DNA of 64,000 nucleotides, from positions 19,880 through 83,879 of the forward strand of contig CAZZVQ010000008.1 in NCBI GenBank assembly GCA_964657565.1, written 5' to 3'. Below are positions 9,264 through 17,318 of this stretch, piece by piece (the stretch's first letter is position 1; each line of letters opens with the position of its first letter). This DNA comes from JAVVHH01 sp964657565. GTDB taxonomy: Bacteria > Pseudomonadota > Alphaproteobacteria > Acetobacterales > Acetobacteraceae. The notes beneath the pieces were generated by a model that searched no databases, had not been told where the DNA came from, and saw only the letters and a program-made list of their open reading frames with translations. Position numbers and translations under genes: made by a program.

Positions 9264-10033
9264 CGATCGTGTCGGTTTCCCTCGAAGCCGGTATCGCGAC
9301 TTTTTGCATGCGAGATCCGAAGCGTCGCAACGCTCTGGGCGTGTCCATGCTCACGGAGTTGATTGCTGCCTTTGAAGCGCTGCGCCCCGAAACCCGGGTG
9401 GTCATCCTCCGCGCTGGCCCCGACGACCCGGTGTGGAGCGCCGGTTTCGATATTCGCGCGCTGAGCCCAGGTCACGACCCCCTCGCATGCGACGGGCTCT
9501 TGCGGAGATTGTTCGATCGCGTTGCAGCATGCCCCGCACCGGTGATCGGCATGCTGCACGGCTCCACCTGGGGCGGCGGAACGGACCTCGCACTGCGCTG
9601 CGACATCCTGATTGGTGACACGACTTGCCAACTCGCCTTCACACCGGCCCGGCTTGGCCTGCCATACGATGGGGATGGATTGCTCAACGTCCTTCTCCGA
9701 GCAGGGCCTGCTATCGCGCTCGAGATGTTCGCCACCGCCGACCCAATCGGGGCCGACCGCGCTCTCGCCACGGGCCTGCTCAATCACCTCGTGCAACCTG
9801 CCGAGCTAGAGCCTTTCACGATCGAGATGGCCAAACGGATCGCCGAAAACGCGCCGCTGACCGTGTCGAGCGCAAAGCAACATCTGCGGGCTTTCGCTTC
9901 TGCAATACCAGTTCCGGCCGCTCTCGCCCAAGCACTCGCCGAGAGCCGGGCCAAAGCTTTATCGAGTTCCGACTACGCCGAGGGCCTGGACGCGTTTGTC
10001 GCCAAGCGAAAGCCCACCTTCACGGGTCGCTGA
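9260..10033 (+). CDS. Enoyl-CoA hydratase/isomerase family protein, methylmalonyl-CoA decarboxylase-like
   Basis: The 257-residue crotonase-fold protein follows E. coli YgfG/ScpB (methylmalonyl-CoA decarboxylase) along its length: 'LHGSTWGGGTDLAL' (oxyanion Gly106), 'PARLGLPYDGDGLLNVL' (Tyr136) and the end 'DAFVAKRKPTFTG'. The YgfG active-site His in 'AGHDI' is Phe63 here ('AGFDI'), so activity may differ. It overlaps the glycosyltransferase by four bases (ATGA) and is the last gene of the acylation/glycan run; it then converges on speE with a 14-base overlap. It could make propionyl-CoA or another acyl-CoA for the acyltransferase, which is inference. Confidence 0.8.
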   Translation: MTIVSVSLEAGIATFCMRDPKRRNALGVSMLTELIAAFEALRPETRVVILRAGPDDPVWSAGFDIRALSPGHDPLACDGLLRRLFDRVAACPAPVIGMLHGSTWGGGTDLALRCDILIGDTTCQLAFTPARLGLPYDGDGLLNVLLRAGPAIALEMFATADPIGADRALATGLLNHLVQPAELEPFTIEMAKRIAENAPLTVSSAKQHLRAFASAIPVPAALAQALAESRAKALSSSDYAEGLDAFVAKRKPTFTGR

Positions 10034-10895
10034 GCGCTGCCCCTAAGCGCCGGGCGATATAGGGCGGCAAGGCGAAAGCTGCTGAATGGACCTCGGGGGT
10101 CCAATATTCCGTCTTGCCGACGATGCCGGCCACCTCTGCCCGCCGGGCGAGCTCCGCGGTCGAAATTGCATCTAGTCCTGGCGTATTTGAGGCAAAGCCA
10201 AGCGTCATGAAACCGCCAACGTAGGTTGGAACGGCAGCGACATAGACCGTAACGCATTGGAAAGCCGTTGCTCGCCGACGTGTCGTTTGTGTCAACTCCT
10301 CACCCTGCATGAATGGCACGCCCGCCTGGTTGACCACGATGCCGGCCACCCCGACCACTCTGGCGCAATCGGCGTAGAAGGTCTCGGTGAACAGCGCCTC
10401 GCCAACCCCGGCCGGGTCGGTACTGTCGACTATGATCACGTCGAAGGCACCGTCCGGTGCACCCGCCACATAAGCTAGACCATCGCCGACGATAACGGTG
10501 GCGCGCTTATCATCCCACGCCTCGCCGGAGATCGCGGGCATGTACTGCCGAGCCAGCCGGATCACCTCACCGTCGATCTCGACCATCACCGCCTTTTCGA
10601 CCGTCTGATGCTCGAGAACGCGTCGGAGCACTCCCCCATCGCCTGCGCCGATGATGAGCACACGACGTGCGTCGCCATGGGCCAAAATCGGCACATGAGC
10701 TAACATCTCTTGGTAGACGAACTCGTCGGCCTCAGTGATCTGGATGGCACCGTCCAGCACGAGGACACGCCCATGACTCGCACTGTCGAACACCAGGATC
10801 TCCTGGTAGTCCGACGTGACCTTTGCGAGTTCAGTGATTTGGCGAAAGCGCTGCCCCCAGCCGGGGTAGAGCGCTTCGTTGACCCAATCGGTCAG
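10020..10895 (-). CDS. speE: Spermidine synthase (probable CTG start)
   Basis: The aminopropyltransferase joins decarboxylated SAM to putrescine. It shows 'LVLDGAIQITEADEFVYQEM', the SAM-binding 'GAGDGG' (residues 83-88) and the catalytic Asp in 'VDSTDPAG' (Asp157). The first ATG/GTG/TTG in frame is GTG 10793, but that would remove the N-terminal beta domain, whose typical residues (TDWVNEALYPGWGQRF) are encoded upstream without a break. The only plausible initiator is CTG at 10895-10893, forming a CTGA overlap with the speD stop. This gives 291 residues, the normal size. speD lies directly upstream, so decarboxylated SAM is made by the same operon. Confidence 0.92.
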   Translation of the reverse strand: MTDWVNEALYPGWGQRFRQITELAKVTSDYQEILVFDSASHGRVLVLDGAIQITEADEFVYQEMLAHVPILAHGDARRVLIIGAGDGGVLRRVLEHQTVEKAVMVEIDGEVIRLARQYMPAISGEAWDDKRATVIVGDGLAYVAGAPDGAFDVIIVDSTDPAGVGEALFTETFYADCARVVGVAGIVVNQAGVPFMQGEELTQTTRRRATAFQCVTVYVAAVPTYVGGFMTLGFASNTPGLDAISTAELARRAEVAGIVGKTEYWTPEVHSAAFALPPYIARRLGAALSDP

Positions 10896-11359
10896 GGCAA
10901 CTGACCGCGCCGCTCTTCATTCAACGCGACGCGCTCCGGATGGAATGCTGCGCGAAGCACCGGCATGGCGTCGTGCGGGTCGCAAGCGCCGCACATGAAG
11001 ATGTCGATCGCCGCAAAGCCGCGCTCTGGCCAGGTATGGATCGAGATATGACTCTCGGCCAAAACCACGACCCCCGACACTCCGCCATTCGGAGTGAAAT
11101 GGTGGAAGTGGCTGTGCAAGATCGTCGCTCCAGCGCGCGTGGCCGCGTCGCGGAGCGCGACATCGATCAGCGCGGGATCGCTCAGATTTTCTGCGCCCCA
11201 CAGATCGATAAGCAGATGAGTCCCGGCGAACCGCTTCCCATCACGCTCGATAAAGTAATCCTTTCGCTCCTCGGCCGCAGCGTCAGGAACTGTTGCAATC
11301 GTCGTCTGGTTTTCGCTCGGAAGTTCCGAGACCATCCCCAGTTGAGCAAGTGCGTTCAT
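10892..11359 (-). CDS. speD: S-adenosylmethionine decarboxylase proenzyme
   Basis: The 155-residue proenzyme self-cleaves between Glu102 and Ser103 in 'LAESHISIHTWPE', making the pyruvoyl cofactor; the catalytic Cys lies in 'MCGACDPHDA'. It supplies decarboxylated SAM for spermidine synthesis by speE, which overlaps its stop by four bases. The frame is open further upstream, but ATG 11359 is chosen: it has a GGGGG tract 7-11 bases ahead, and the family starts here. Residues 1-35 are a variable leader. No named SAM riboswitch was recognised upstream. Confidence 0.93.
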   Translation of the reverse strand: MNALAQLGMVSELPSENQTTIATVPDAAAEERKDYFIERDGKRFAGTHLLIDLWGAENLSDPALIDVALRDAATRAGATILHSHFHHFTPNGGVSGVVVLAESHISIHTWPERGFAAIDIFMCGACDPHDAMPVLRAAFHPERVALNEERRGQLP

Positions 11360-11542
11360 CACGTACCCCCAAACCAGTAGATAGCCTGTTGGGCGGGATC
11401 GCCCCCTTGGGCCAAGAGAGGGGGGACATAGGGCCAGTGGAGAGACATGACAAGTGAAATCACTGCATCGACGTCCGACAACCAGATTTCTCAGCTCGAG
11501 AATGGCCGGTCGGAGGGCCGACGATGATCTCAAAAAGAGGCG

Positions 11543-14335
11543 TCAACGAAGCTTCAAGGCATTCAAACGGTCCGGCAAAGTCCGCGACATCGCCAACTCG
11601 CGAGCAGCTCGGGGCAGATCCTCAGGGCTTTTCACCGCGCTTGCCGTCAAGACACGAAACAGGTCGGCCCGCGGCGGAGTGATCCGTCGCTCAAACCGTT
11701 TGAGCCGCTTGAGAGTCTCCCCATCGCCGGCCTGCACCGCCGCGGTCACCTCCCGCAACACAAGATCCTGCTGCTTGTCGTCGAGGTCGCCCGTTTCTGG
11801 GATGTTGGTGGTCACGATGCTTTCCAGCGTCTCCAAGCTCCGCTGCCAATCTCCCGCTTTGGCATAAAAACTGGCACGCATGGCATCAGCATCAGGGGTC
11901 GACACCGTCAGCAGTGTCGTTGCCGCGCCGGCAAAGTCGCCGCGGGCTGCCTTGGCGCGCGCCAGAAGGACCGTCCGTTGTTCCTCCCGCCCCGCCGCGG
12001 TGCCGGACATGTCGAGCGACGACAGGAGCGTTTCTGCCTTGGCCGGGTCGCCCGCGTCGATCTGCATCTGACCAAGGCGGAGGGCGAATTCCGCCTTGGT
12101 CGCCGGCGAGTTTGCCTTGTCGAAAAGCTTCTGGAGCACTGGGATTGCTCGTGACGGCAAATCGAGAGCGGCCAGCTTGTCGGCTAGGAGTCCTGCCAGC
12201 CGCTCGCCATCGGCACCATCGGGCAGAGAGTCCGCGAACTCGCCTGCCATCAGCACCATCTCCAAGGGTGCGATCTCCGGAGCGTGCTCGGACAGCAAGG
12301 CGCGGAACAAGCCAGCCTTCAACTCACCGATCTGTACTTTCGCCTCGGGGAATACCGCCTCTGTCTGTCGCATCCCGTCCAGTGCCGTTCGCCACTGCCC
12401 TGCTTGCGTTCGCAGCGCCACGACCCGCAGGCGAAGCGCAAGCTCTTGGCCATCGCCACGCCAACGGACGGTTTGACGCTCCAGCTGTTCGGCGGCTTCG
12501 GCAGGTGTCGACTGCCCGAGACGCAGTTTCAATTCCGTCGCTGCGATCGCCGCCCGCACGGAGTCTCTCTCATCCCGGCTGTCTCTGACCGCAGCCAGTG
12601 CGGCCAACGCGGGCTCTATCTGGCCCTCTTGGGCAAGCTTCAGCGCTCGCGCAAGGCCGAGCGACGGCCCTTCCATCTCTGGCGCGGGAACGTCGGCCCC
12701 GTTTGCCGCGGCAGCTTCCAGCACTGCGGGCGCGATCTGCCGCCGCACAGCTTCTGGATAGGCCGACAGCAAAGGCCAGGCTCCCGCCAGGGCCGGTGCA
12801 GCTCTGCCTTGGTTCACGTCGCGGAGCCCACGCCATAGCGCGATATCACCACCCGTGGGCAGCGCTGGATTGTCCAGGCCAGAAGCATCACCGGGCCGGC
12901 CAGCCAGAACCGCCGCAACGCCCATGAGCGCCGCAGTGTTCGGATCGCGAGCAATCGCGGGGTCGTCCGCCGCGGCTAGCCCAAGCAGCGCTTCGGCCTC
13001 GGCTGACATGCCCAAGGCGAGCATCGTGCGCGCCGCAGCGACGCGGTCTGGTCCGCGACCACGCGGAGGGGCGGCGGCGGCGCTCGCCATTTGCGCGCTG
13101 AGCTGTCGTAACAGCACCGGCGTCGGAGACACTGGGATGCTAAACTGATTTTCCTGCGCCGCGGCCGCCGTGGCGTTTGTGGCGCTTTTGTCAGCAATCT
13201 CGAGTGAGTACCCTGATAGGGACGCTTTGAGGTCGATTTGATCGGAGCTGGTTTCGAGCGCCACCCCGAGCCAAGTGGGCAACAGGACGTAACCCGGTGC
13301 CGATCGCCCGATATCGACCCTGGCATGTTCACCATCGGTTTGGCGGGTGGTGCCGATCAGCATCGTCTGCCCAGACACTGAGTCGCTTACCGCCATCACC
13401 CGGCCAGGCTTCGTCACCTGGAATCGAACGCCGGTGGCACTGGCCGTCGTAGCTGCGGCGGATCCAGTGGGGGCGGCAATGGCGACGGTGAGAGCGCCCT
13501 CTGACCGTGTCACCGCAAGGTTCTCGTCACCCGCCAATGGCACCGTCATCAAAGTTCCACGCTGGATCAACTGGATCGCCGGGCTCAGGATCGCCTTCTC
13601 GCCTCCAGCATCGGCCAGCGTGACTCGGTCATCGAAGATCACCACGCCAAGCCCGCCTCGCCGAAAGGACGCCAATCCAACGTCGGCTCCAGCATTGACC
13701 GTGAAGGCGCGGAGGGTTGGATGAGCCGGTTCGGGTGGGTGCGGCGGCTCGGCGGTGGCGTGCTCGGGCTCTGCTTGCGGCTTGGCCTCGGTGGCGGTCG
13801 GTGCAGGAGGCGCCTTTGACGCTTCAGTGACCGCCGGCGGTGGTGCAGAGGGCGCCTTGGGCACTTCGGCGACGGTCCCCGCAGCGGACGTTGGCGAAGG
13901 AGCGGGTTTGGCCAATGCGTCTAGCACGGGCGCCGCCGCGGGCGGCTTGCTCGGATTGGCGTGCGAGCTCAGAGCCAATGTCGAGTTCTGCGCGCGCGCG
14001 GGCGGATCCAGCACTCGAAGGATAAGGGTCCGCTTCTCCTTGTTCCACTTCAGATGCGCACCCGGCAGGACGATCAGTGTCGCCGTGCCGCGCCCGCCGA
14101 CCATCGAGACCACATTGCGCGGCACATTATCCGGGGTCGCCACCTCGATGTCGGCCGGCACCGTCACGTCAATCCGTGTTCCGTGCTGGCGTAGGGTCGT
14201 TGCGGCCGTCGACACGATGGAAATGGCGACCCGGCCAAAGCTCTGGTCGTCGCTGACTTGAACCGCTGCCAGCTGCGCCATCGATGGCGTCGACGCGAGC
14301 AGCAGCATGCAGAGCGCGAGGGCGATCCTCATCAT
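11543..14335 (-). CDS. Large secreted TPR-containing protein of the flagellar operon
   Basis: The 930-residue protein has a signal peptide (hydrophobic residues 4-20, cleavage near 'SMAQL'), an N-terminal beta-rich part that loosely resembles an AMIN-type domain (about 22-110), a Pro/Ala/Glu-rich linker (about 112-215), a second beta-rich region, and a C-terminal half of alpha-helical TPR-like repeats ('LGMSAEAEALLGLA', 'IDAGDPAKAETLL'). It is the last gene of the minus-strand flagellar run and overlaps the motE-like start by four bases. It may be a periplasmic factor for motor assembly. The role is inferred from position only; AMIN assignment is weak. Confidence 0.7.
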   Translation of the reverse strand: MMRIALALCMLLLASTPSMAQLAAVQVSDDQSFGRVAISIVSTAATTLRQHGTRIDVTVPADIEVATPDNVPRNVVSMVGGRGTATLIVLPGAHLKWNKEKRTLILRVLDPPARAQNSTLALSSHANPSKPPAAAPVLDALAKPAPSPTSAAGTVAEVPKAPSAPPPAVTEASKAPPAPTATEAKPQAEPEHATAEPPHPPEPAHPTLRAFTVNAGADVGLASFRRGGLGVVIFDDRVTLADAGGEKAILSPAIQLIQRGTLMTVPLAGDENLAVTRSEGALTVAIAAPTGSAAATTASATGVRFQVTKPGRVMAVSDSVSGQTMLIGTTRQTDGEHARVDIGRSAPGYVLLPTWLGVALETSSDQIDLKASLSGYSLEIADKSATNATAAAAQENQFSIPVSPTPVLLRQLSAQMASAAAAPPRGRGPDRVAAARTMLALGMSAEAEALLGLAAADDPAIARDPNTAALMGVAAVLAGRPGDASGLDNPALPTGGDIALWRGLRDVNQGRAAPALAGAWPLLSAYPEAVRRQIAPAVLEAAAANGADVPAPEMEGPSLGLARALKLAQEGQIEPALAALAAVRDSRDERDSVRAAIAATELKLRLGQSTPAEAAEQLERQTVRWRGDGQELALRLRVVALRTQAGQWRTALDGMRQTEAVFPEAKVQIGELKAGLFRALLSEHAPEIAPLEMVLMAGEFADSLPDGADGERLAGLLADKLAALDLPSRAIPVLQKLFDKANSPATKAEFALRLGQMQIDAGDPAKAETLLSSLDMSGTAAGREEQRTVLLARAKAARGDFAGAATTLLTVSTPDADAMRASFYAKAGDWQRSLETLESIVTTNIPETGDLDDKQQDLVLREVTAAVQAGDGETLKRLKRFERRITPPRADLFRVLTASAVKSPEDLPRAARELAMSRTLPDRLNALKLR

Positions 14336-15009
14336 TTTTGTCCCTGCTCTTTGACGTCCAGCTTGGGTGCCGCGGTCGATTGGGTGCGGAACTGGGCCAA
14401 TTGTGACGTGGCGCCGCGGGCGCGGTCCGGCGTCATCGCTGCCAAGATCGGTGCTGCCTTGGCGTCCTTCATTCGGTCCAGCACCGGTATCAAGACCGCA
14501 TTGTCGAGATCATTGAAGATCGCCGCCGCGTCGCGTGGTCGCATGTCCTCATACACTCGGACCAGGCCTTTCCAGTTCGCCTCCTGGCGGTCCTGCCGAT
14601 CCTTCTCCAACTGCTCCAGCTTGGCTTGGAGTGCCGTCAGCTGCTGCACACGCTCCGTCAGCCGACGCTCGGCTGCCGTCAGGATTGCCTCGCGCTCATC
14701 GAGCCGGGCCGCACGAGCCTCCAGCTCCTTACGGCGCGCCCGCAGGTCCTGCAGGGTTGCTTTCTCGGCGTCACTGATCACGGGCTCGGCTGGAGGCGCC
14801 GGTGGAGGGGGAGCCGCTGCAGGAGCTGGCGCCGGGCTGGCCCCGTGCGCTGTTGCGGGCTTCGCCTCCGCCTTTTCAGGCGCGCCGTGAGTGCTGGCCT
14901 GCGCTTCTGACGCGACGCCGAACGCGTGGACGAGACCGGCGGTCTTGACGCCGACGAGCAGCGTCATCACGGCGATCGCATACGGTAACGGACGAGCGTT
15001 GCGCATCAT
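14332..15009 (-). CDS. motE: MotE-like flagellar motility protein
   Basis: The 225-residue protein has one N-terminal membrane segment (about 10-30), a Pro/Ala linker, a long coiled coil (about 80-140, 'DLRARRKELEARAARLDERE') and a C-terminal MgtE-N-like helical domain ('YEDMRPRDAAAIFNDLDNAV'). This layout matches MotE, the periplasmic chaperone of MotC described in rhizobia, and the related FliK-neighbour proteins. It overlaps both its neighbours (ATGA with the DUF6468 gene and with the TPR gene), so it is part of the fliL-fliM transcription unit. Name by architecture; sequence identity to rhizobial MotE was not tested. Confidence 0.75.
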   Translation of the reverse strand: MMRNARPLPYAIAVMTLLVGVKTAGLVHAFGVASEAQASTHGAPEKAEAKPATAHGASPAPAPAAAPPPPAPPAEPVISDAEKATLQDLRARRKELEARAARLDEREAILTAAERRLTERVQQLTALQAKLEQLEKDRQDRQEANWKGLVRVYEDMRPRDAAAIFNDLDNAVLIPVLDRMKDAKAAPILAAMTPDRARGATSQLAQFRTQSTAAPKLDVKEQGQK

Positions 15010-15464
15010 TGGGCGCTCTGCAATGCGAGCAAAAGATCTCGTTCGGCTTTACTGCGCATGTTCGGACTGGCTGATGCGGGTGGGGCCACCGCCGGCAACG
15101 CTGCTGGTGCAGCTTGCATCGCGTGGGCCTGCGCGATTGGCCGGCCTGAACGGACTAGGGTGTCTAACCGATCGGCCAGGGTCTCGCCGCGTTCGATCAG
15201 AAACGCCAGATCGTCCTTGAGCGAGCCACCCTGCTCCACGCGTTGGCCGAGGAGCTGCGCGGTTTCGGCGGATACCGAGTGCAGCCGGCCGATCCCCGCT
15301 TCCGCTTGGCGGGCGCTATCGTCAAACCCGGCGATAGCATCGCCCAGCGCAGCCCTGTCGCTGCGCAGGAGGCGAAGCGCTCTTTCGAGACGGATTGCGT
15401 GGACCAGTGTCACGGCAAGCAGGACAATGAGAACCAACTCCAAACCCCAGTCGAAATTTCCCAT
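15006..15464 (-). CDS. DUF6468 family flagellar-operon protein
   Basis: The 152-residue protein has a single N-terminal membrane anchor ('WGLELVLIVLLAVTLVHAI', 6-24) and then a predicted coiled coil ('SLKDDLAFLIERGETLADRL'). Such proteins sit between fliM and motE in alphaproteobacterial flagellar operons and belong to DUF6468. Function is unknown; a membrane-anchored helper of motor assembly is likely from context. It starts one base after the fliM stop and overlaps the motE-like gene by four bases. Confidence 0.75.
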   Translation of the reverse strand: MGNFDWGLELVLIVLLAVTLVHAIRLERALRLLRSDRAALGDAIAGFDDSARQAEAGIGRLHSVSAETAQLLGQRVEQGGSLKDDLAFLIERGETLADRLDTLVRSGRPIAQAHAMQAAPAALPAVAPPASASPNMRSKAERDLLLALQSAQ

Positions 15465-15465
15465 G

Positions 15466-16449
15466 CTAGCGCTCCTCGCTAGAGTCAGACGTCAGTGATT
15501 TGATCAGCGTATCCTCGATGCGGACGGCTACTTGATCTTTGCGCCGTCCGACCCGGCCGTCGAACAGCGGGATGTTGCCGCACCGAAGTTGAACGGCCCC
15601 GCCAGGTCCCGCATTCAGCATAATCTGACTGCCCACTTTCAACGCCATGACGTCGTGCAGTGACATCATTGTCTCGTCGAGCACGACGTCCAACTCGACT
15701 TCGGTGCCGCGGAGCTGCTCGGCCAAATGCGTCTCCCAAATACTGTCACGGCCGAATTTCTCGCCCATGAACTGTTGCAGCAATACTTCACGCACAGGCT
15801 CCAGGGTGGCGTAGGGCAGCAGCAGCTCGAAGCGCCCGCCGCGATCCTCCATATCCACGCGGAAACGGGCTACGATCGCCGCGTTCGACATCCGTGAAAT
15901 TGTGGCGAAGCGCGGGTTCACCTCGAGACGCTCGAACTTGATCGTGACGGTGCAGAGCGGATCAAAGCTTGCAGCGAAGTCACGCAACACAAGTTCGACC
16001 AGCCGTTCGACCAGTCGGCGCTCGATGGTGGTATACGGCCGTCCCTCGATCCGCATCGCCGCGGTGCCTCGACGACCGCCGAGCAGCACGTCCACGATCG
16101 AGTAGATCAAGGCCGAATCGATCACCATCAATCCGTAATTGTCCCACTCTTCGATCTTGAAGACGGCGAACATGGCCGGCAGCGGGACACTGTTCAGGTA
16201 GTCGCCGAACCGCAGTGACAAGATGTTGTCGATGGTGGCTTCGACGTTGTCGCTGGTGAAATTACGCAGCGTCGTGGACATGATGCGGATGAGGCGATCG
16301 AATACGATCTCCAGCATGGGCAGGCGCTCGAACGAGACCAGCCCGGAGCTGATGATGCGTTCTACCGCCTGGTTCTCACCGGCAACGGCCTCATCGACAC
16401 CAAGCAGGCTGTCGATCTCGGCTTGTTCGAGAATGCGGTCGCCGCTCAT
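15466..16449 (-). CDS. fliM: Flagellar motor switch protein FliM
   Basis: The 327-residue protein has the N-terminal CheY-binding segment ('ILEQAEIDSLLG', residues 6-17), the middle CheC-like domain ('LPMLEIVFDRLIRIMSTTLRNF') and a C-terminal SpoA/FliN-like domain ('VELDVVLDETMMSLHDVMALKVG'). FliM forms the C-ring that sets the direction of flagellar rotation. It is coupled to fliL (ATGA overlap). FliN and FliG are not in the window. Length is normal. Confidence 0.96.
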   Translation of the reverse strand: MSGDRILEQAEIDSLLGVDEAVAGENQAVERIISSGLVSFERLPMLEIVFDRLIRIMSTTLRNFTSDNVEATIDNILSLRFGDYLNSVPLPAMFAVFKIEEWDNYGLMVIDSALIYSIVDVLLGGRRGTAAMRIEGRPYTTIERRLVERLVELVLRDFAASFDPLCTVTIKFERLEVNPRFATISRMSNAAIVARFRVDMEDRGGRFELLLPYATLEPVREVLLQQFMGEKFGRDSIWETHLAEQLRGTEVELDVVLDETMMSLHDVMALKVGSQIMLNAGPGGAVQLRCGNIPLFDGRVGRRKDQVAVRIEDTLIKSLTSDSSEER

Positions 16450-16955
16450 TGGACTAACAACTCGACGAGCAATACATCGACCACTTTCGCCGGTGCGGCC
16501 GCAATGTTCGTGCGCGAGACCAGCTCCTCGCGCAGCCGATAGGTGCCAGCGGTCCCACGCAACTCTTCGGGACGCATTTCGCGCAGGTAACCCTGAAACA
16601 GGTCCACCACTCGCGGCATCGCATTCTGGACCGTGACCAAATCCTCCTTGCGAGCCAGTTCTAGCTTTGCCTTCAGCTTGATGTAGGCCGCGCGGCGGCC
16701 ACCACTGTTCAGGTTTGCAATCATTTCAGGCACGTCGATGAACACCGGCGCATTCGCCGCAGCAGCTTCGTGACCTTCACCCGTGGCCGCGGCCTCGTGC
16801 TCTTTCTCCTTGCCGTGCAGCAAGCCCGGTATAATTCCGGAAAACCAGCCGCCCGCCCCAAGCGCAATCAGCGCGCCGAGAACGATGATAATCAGCTTCT
16901 TCTTACCACCCTTCTTGGCTTCCTTGGGTGCGTCCGCTGCCGCTGTCGCGCTCAT
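16446..16955 (-). CDS. fliL: Flagellar basal body-associated protein FliL
   Basis: The 169-residue protein has a Lys-rich cytoplasmic N-terminus, one membrane helix ('KLIIIVLGALIALGAGGWFSG', about 19-39), a Glu/Ala-rich linker and a periplasmic FliL domain ('VPEMIANLNSGGRRAAYIKL', ending 'VDVLLVELLVQ'). FliL supports stator function around the motor. ATG 16955 is chosen because AGGAG sits 8 bases ahead; the longer open frame has no support. It heads the flagellar run fliL-fliM-DUF6468-motE-TPR. Confidence 0.93.
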   Translation of the reverse strand: MSATAAADAPKEAKKGGKKKLIIIVLGALIALGAGGWFSGIIPGLLHGKEKEHEAAATGEGHEAAAANAPVFIDVPEMIANLNSGGRRAAYIKLKAKLELARKEDLVTVQNAMPRVVDLFQGYLREMRPEELRGTAGTYRLREELVSRTNIAAAPAKVVDVLLVELLVQ

Positions 16956-17021
16956 TTTGGTGCTCCTTGGCTGGGCGGAGCTTGCGCAGATTGGGGTTAA
17001 TGAAGCCCTAACGAGCCGTAG

Positions 17022-17312
17022 ATGAAACCGCGGAGGACCCCTAAACGTTGCGACCGAATGCGCTACTTTGTCCTTCTTGCCACACTGGCCTTCGTGACCC
17101 CCGCCATCGCGCAGCAACGCCAATGGACGGCCGCTCCGGTTCCCTCAGTTGGCGGAGGCGATACCGTCATGCCAGCGGCACGCACCGGAGAGCGCGTCAC
17201 CGACGACAAATCCACTCCGTTCAGCAGCACACCGAGCGGCTCTGTCGCCACCAACGGCGCGACGAGTGCCAATCAGTATAACGGCGTCGGAACGCCCAAC
17301 CTGTCTAAGTAG
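17022..17312 (+). CDS. Small secreted hypothetical protein
   Basis: The 96-residue protein has a signal peptide ('YFVLLATLAFVTPAIAQ') and a short, low-complexity Ser/Thr/Gly/Asn-rich mature part. It is of unknown function. The start could be ATG 17022, giving a basic n-region, or ATG 17058, directly at the signal peptide; neither has a strong ribosome-binding site. It is convergent with the Fe-alcohol dehydrogenase (6-base gap) and divergent from fliL. Similar small secreted proteins are common in alphaproteobacteria but I recognise no family. Confidence 0.6.
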   Translation: MKPRRTPKRCDRMRYFVLLATLAFVTPAIAQQRQWTAAPVPSVGGGDTVMPAARTGERVTDDKSTPFSSTPSGSVATNGATSANQYNGVGTPNLSK

Positions 17313-17318
17313 CGGTTG

